Shown one piece after another: positions 5,015 to 7,182 of a DNA stretch of 7,182 bases. The stretch comes from Comamonadaceae bacterium (GTDB taxonomy: Bacteria; Pseudomonadota; Gammaproteobacteria; Burkholderiales; Burkholderiaceae_C). The stretch's first letter is position 1. Every line of letters begins with the position of its first letter. The stretch covers positions 1 to 7,182 of the forward strand of contig CANHBU010000088.1 of NCBI GenBank assembly GCA_947458345.1, given 5' to 3'. The translations under genes and the position numbers were made by a program. A model generated the notes under the pieces. That model did no database searches. It saw nothing but the letters and a program-made list of their open reading frames with translations, and was not told the DNA's origin.

Positions 5015-6198
5015 AGCTGCAAGGCCTTCGGGTGCTCGACCTGTCGCAGTTCCTGCCCGGGCCGCATTTCACGATGATGATGGGCGACCACGGTGCCGAG
5101 GTGATCCGCATCGAATCGCAGGAAGGCGAGCCGACCCGAACCATAGGCGCTCGACAGGCCGGTGCCAGTGTGTGGTTTCGCAACACGCACCGCGGCAAGA
5201 AAAGCATCGTGCTCAATTTGAAGTCGCCCGAAGGCGTGGCGGCCTTCATGAAGCTGGCGCAAACCGCCGACGTGGTGGTCGAGGCCTTTCGACCCGGCGT
5301 GGTGCAGCGCCTGGGCATAGGCTATGAGGCGGTCAAGGCGGTCAATCCGCGCATTGTTTATGTCTCGGTGGCCGCCTATGGCCAAGACGGCCCGATGGCC
5401 CAGCGGCCTGCGCACGACTTGAGCATACAGGCCGAATCGGGTGTGGTCAGCCTCAATTGCGGGCCCGACGGCCGGCCGGCGCTGCCTGGCATCCCGGCGG
5501 CCGACATGGCCGCTTCGCTGATGGCCATGAATGGGGTGCTGATGGCCCTGCTGCGTTGTCAATCGACCGGCCAGGGCGACTACATCGACATCTCGATGCA
5601 AGACGCCTTGATGAGCTGGCTGGTCAATGTGGTCGGGCCCGCGTTTGGCGAAGACCGCGAGCTCGAACTGAGCAGCGAGCGGGGCTTTGGCGGCAGCGCC
5701 TTCTACCAAATCTACCAATGCGCCGACGCTCAGTTCTTGACCCTCGGCGGCAGCGAGCTCAAATTTGCCCGCAATCTCTTGACGGCGCTCGGTCGCCCCG
5801 ATTTGCTGGAGCTGTGCAAATTGCCGCCCGGCCGCGGGCAGGACCCGGTGCGCGATTTCTTGCGCGCCACGTTCATGGAAAAAACCTTGCCGCAATGGGA
5901 GGCCTTCCTGGCCCCGCTGGACGTTTGCTGGGCGCCCGTGCGCAGCCTCAAGCAGGCGCTGTCGATGCCGCAGGTTCAAGCCCGGCAAATGCGCCTGGAC
6001 TTTGAGCAGCAGGGCTTTGGCGGCGGCCGCGTCACCGAGTTGGGCATCCCGATCAAGTTCCGCCATGAACCCGGGCAGGTACAAGCGGAAATCCCCACGC
6101 TGGGGCAGCACACGCACGAGGTGCTCTCGGCCCTTGGATTGGACGAGCAGACGATCGGGCTGGCCAGCGGACAGCCGGTCGCCACAGGTCCGCAGTAG
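5011..6198 (+). CDS. CaiB/BaiF-family protein with alpha-methylacyl-CoA racemase triad
   Basis: A 395-residue protein with AAGAGGG at 4998-5004; its ATG overlaps the previous stop as ATGA. The N-terminus MKLQGLRVLDLSQFLPGPH and FRPGVVQRLGIGYE (93-106) are typical of the family. Residues corresponding to the alpha-methylacyl-CoA racemase active site are all present: His135 in PAHDLSIQAESG, Asp165 in IPAADMAAS and Glu249 in LGGSELKF. Their spacing (30 and 84) nearly equals that of the mycobacterial racemase MCR (H126, D156, E241). The upstream paralogue lacks the His and the Glu. This gene is therefore more likely a 2-methylacyl-CoA epimerase than a second transferase, although some transferases keep the Asp and it could also be an intramolecular CoA-transferase. 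It closes the operon and would let both enantiomers of a branched substrate enter. The tail after residue 380 is low in conserved sequence. Confidence 0.85.
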   Translation: MKLQGLRVLDLSQFLPGPHFTMMMGDHGAEVIRIESQEGEPTRTIGARQAGASVWFRNTHRGKKSIVLNLKSPEGVAAFMKLAQTADVVVEAFRPGVVQRLGIGYEAVKAVNPRIVYVSVAAYGQDGPMAQRPAHDLSIQAESGVVSLNCGPDGRPALPGIPAADMAASLMAMNGVLMALLRCQSTGQGDYIDISMQDALMSWLVNVVGPAFGEDRELELSSERGFGGSAFYQIYQCADAQFLTLGGSELKFARNLLTALGRPDLLELCKLPPGRGQDPVRDFLRATFMEKTLPQWEAFLAPLDVCWAPVRSLKQALSMPQVQARQMRLDFEQQGFGGGRVTELGIPIKFRHEPGQVQAEIPTLGQHTHEVLSALGLDEQTIGLASGQPVATGPQ

Positions 6199-6228
6199 GT
6201 CGCCAAAGCTTTCGGGGTAAGCCGCCCC

Positions 6229-6253
6229 TGGCGGGCACGCCGAAGTGCCGCCG
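6229..6253 (+). terminator. Hairpin after the operon (weak terminator candidate)
   Basis: About 30 bases after the last operon stop, 6229-6238 folds back on 6245-6253 with one bulged G (6234), a closing G-U pair and a six-base loop GCCGAA. The stem has about eight Watson-Crick pairs. There is no U-run behind it, so it is at best a poor intrinsic terminator; it may protect the mRNA 3' end or act with Rho. Confidence 0.35.
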
Positions 6254-6308
6254 ATGTCGCGCCTCGACGCGGCCGCAAGCGCTGAGCCCGATGCCATGCC
6301 TGGCCTAT

Positions 6309-6344
6309 ATCAGCGGCGGCATCAGCGGCGGCATTAGCGGGGCT
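6309..6344 (+). repeat. 12-bp tandem repeat, two perfect copies and one degraded
   Basis: ATCAGCGGCGGC occurs at 6309-6320 and 6321-6332, followed by ATTAGCGGGGCT at 6333-6344, which keeps 8 of 12 bases. CATCAGC (6320-6326) also pairs with GCTGATG (6342-6348), so the array can fold. It lies in the 243-base gap between the operon and the dehydratase gene. The gap otherwise shows a hairpin at 6229-6253 and a lone perfect -35 box TTGACA at 6360-6365 without a convincing -10. Confidence 0.6.
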
Positions 6345-6441
6345 GATGGTGGATGCAAATTGACAGGCTTTGCACGACGGTGACCTTTTGACTGCCGATC
6401 AGCCGCTTGTGCCCGGCCCGAAGGCCAGACAATCGGCGGTC

Positions 6442-7182
6442 ATGGTGTCACTTTCGGATATTGAACAAGCCGCCCGGCGCATCGAGGGGCAGGTGCTGCG
6501 CACGCCCTGCCTGGCCTCGCGCACCCTGTCGCAGATTCTGGGCTGCGAGGTGTTCCTGAAGTTCGAAAACCTTCAGTACACCGCCTCCTTCAAAGAGCGT
6601 GGGGCCTACAACAAGCTCAGCGGCCTGAGCGCCGAAGAACGCCGGCGCGGCGTGGTGGCCATGAGCGCCGGCAACCATGCGCAGGGCGTGGCCTATCACG
6701 CGCAGCGCCTCGGGGTGCGGGCGGTGATCGTCATGCCGCGCTTGACCCCTGGCGTCAAGGTCGAGCGCACACGCGGCTTTGGTGCGCAAGTCATCCTACA
6801 CGGCGACACACTCGAGCAAGCGCGCGCCCACGCGCTGCAGTTGGCCGAGCAAGAGTCGCTGGTGCTGGTCCACCCCTACGACGATGCGGCCATCATTGCC
6901 GGTCAGGGCACGGTGGCGCTGGAAATGCTGGCCGAGCAGCCACACATCGACGCGCTGGTGGTGGCCATTGGGGGCGGCGGGCTGATGGCCGGCATGGCCA
7001 CAGCAGCCAAGGCGCTGCGCCCCGACATCGAGATGGTGGGGGTTCAGGTGCGCCAGTTTCCGGCCATGACCAATGCCGTCACCGGCAGCCGGCACCCGCA
7101 GGGCCAGAGCACCCTGGCCGAGGGCATTGCAGTGGGCGCCCCCGGCCGGCTGACGCAAGAGATCATCGCCCGACTGGTGGAC
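6442..7182 (+). CDS. PLP-dependent threonine/serine dehydratase (threonine ammonia-lyase), 3' truncated
   Basis: The frame from ATG 6442 stays open to the window edge, giving 247 residues. It belongs to fold-type II PLP enzymes that deaminate threonine to 2-oxobutyrate or serine to pyruvate. Lys51 in YTASFKERGA is the expected Schiff-base lysine. SAGNHAQG (75-82) holds the PLP ring and substrate carboxylate, and the glycine loop GGGGL (177-181) binds the phosphate. The start MVSLSDIEQAARRI agrees with family N-termini. The sequence resembles the roughly 400-residue threonine ammonia-lyases with a C-terminal ACT domain, but that end is outside the window. Serine racemase or a hydroxyaspartate dehydratase share these motifs and cannot be excluded. 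It lies 243 bases after the operon, with no clear ribosome site or promoter, so membership in the operon is uncertain. Confidence 0.88.
   Translation, partial: MVSLSDIEQAARRIEGQVLRTPCLASRTLSQILGCEVFLKFENLQYTASFKERGAYNKLSGLSAEERRRGVVAMSAGNHAQGVAYHAQRLGVRAVIVMPRLTPGVKVERTRGFGAQVILHGDTLEQARAHALQLAEQESLVLVHPYDDAAIIAGQGTVALEMLAEQPHIDALVVAIGGGGLMAGMATAAKALRPDIEMVGVQVRQFPAMTNAVTGSRHPQGQSTLAEGIAVGAPGRLTQEIIARLVD

Noticed and set aside
4456..6297. 613-residue open frame on the minus strand
   Set aside because: It lies opposite two well-supported CaiB/BaiF genes. GC-rich codon use leaves the antisense frame open; the translation is rich in His, Arg and Gln and shows no domain.
6291..6383. 30-residue frame containing an ISGG repeat
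   Set aside because: It has no ribosome site, and the repetition only reflects the 12-bp tandem DNA repeat.
1..7182. CRISPR arrays, tRNA/rRNA genes, insertion sequences, phage genes
   Set aside because: I found no spaced repeats of the right size, no tRNA-like cloverleaf, no transposase and no terminal inverted repeats; this is an ordinary chromosomal metabolic region.

Overview
The window is GC-rich, densely coding and has every convincing gene on the + strand. Gene content, codon use and protein style suggest a betaproteobacterium, probably Burkholderiales (Comamonadaceae-like). That placement is an impression from the sequence, not a computed result.

Layout. Positions 1-116 hold the C-terminus of a transcriptional regulator, best read as the UTRA effector domain of a GntR/HutC-type repressor. 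Positions 117-459 are a non-coding or degraded stretch with a palindromic operator (172-181), a stem-loop and a possible frameshifted two-helix membrane peptide. A stand-alone GAF-domain protein follows (460-1080). A clear sigma70-type promoter (TTGACG, 16 bp, TATACT) runs into a second copy of the same operator (1184-1193). It drives a tight five-gene operon (1216-6198): CitE-like CoA-ester lyase, MaoC hot-dog hydratase, acyl-CoA dehydrogenase, family III CoA-transferase, and a second family III protein carrying the His/Asp/Glu set of alpha-methylacyl-CoA racemases. After a 243-base gap with a hairpin and a short tandem repeat, a PLP-dependent threonine/serine dehydratase begins at 6442 and runs off the window.

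How the genes fit together. Read in reverse gene order, the operon is a full catabolic sequence: activate an acid by CoA transfer, epimerise the alpha carbon, oxidise to an enoyl-CoA, hydrate it, and cleave the hydroxyacyl-CoA. A methyl-branched C5 dicarboxylate would suit every step. An example is methylsuccinate through mesaconyl- or itaconyl-CoA to citramalyl- or beta-methylmalyl-CoA, then acetyl-CoA plus pyruvate or propionyl-CoA plus glyoxylate. The substrate is inference; the enzyme families and motifs are seen in the sequence. The shared 17-bp operator block in front of both the GAF region and the operon suggests one regulon, with the truncated GntR-type protein as the natural candidate repressor.
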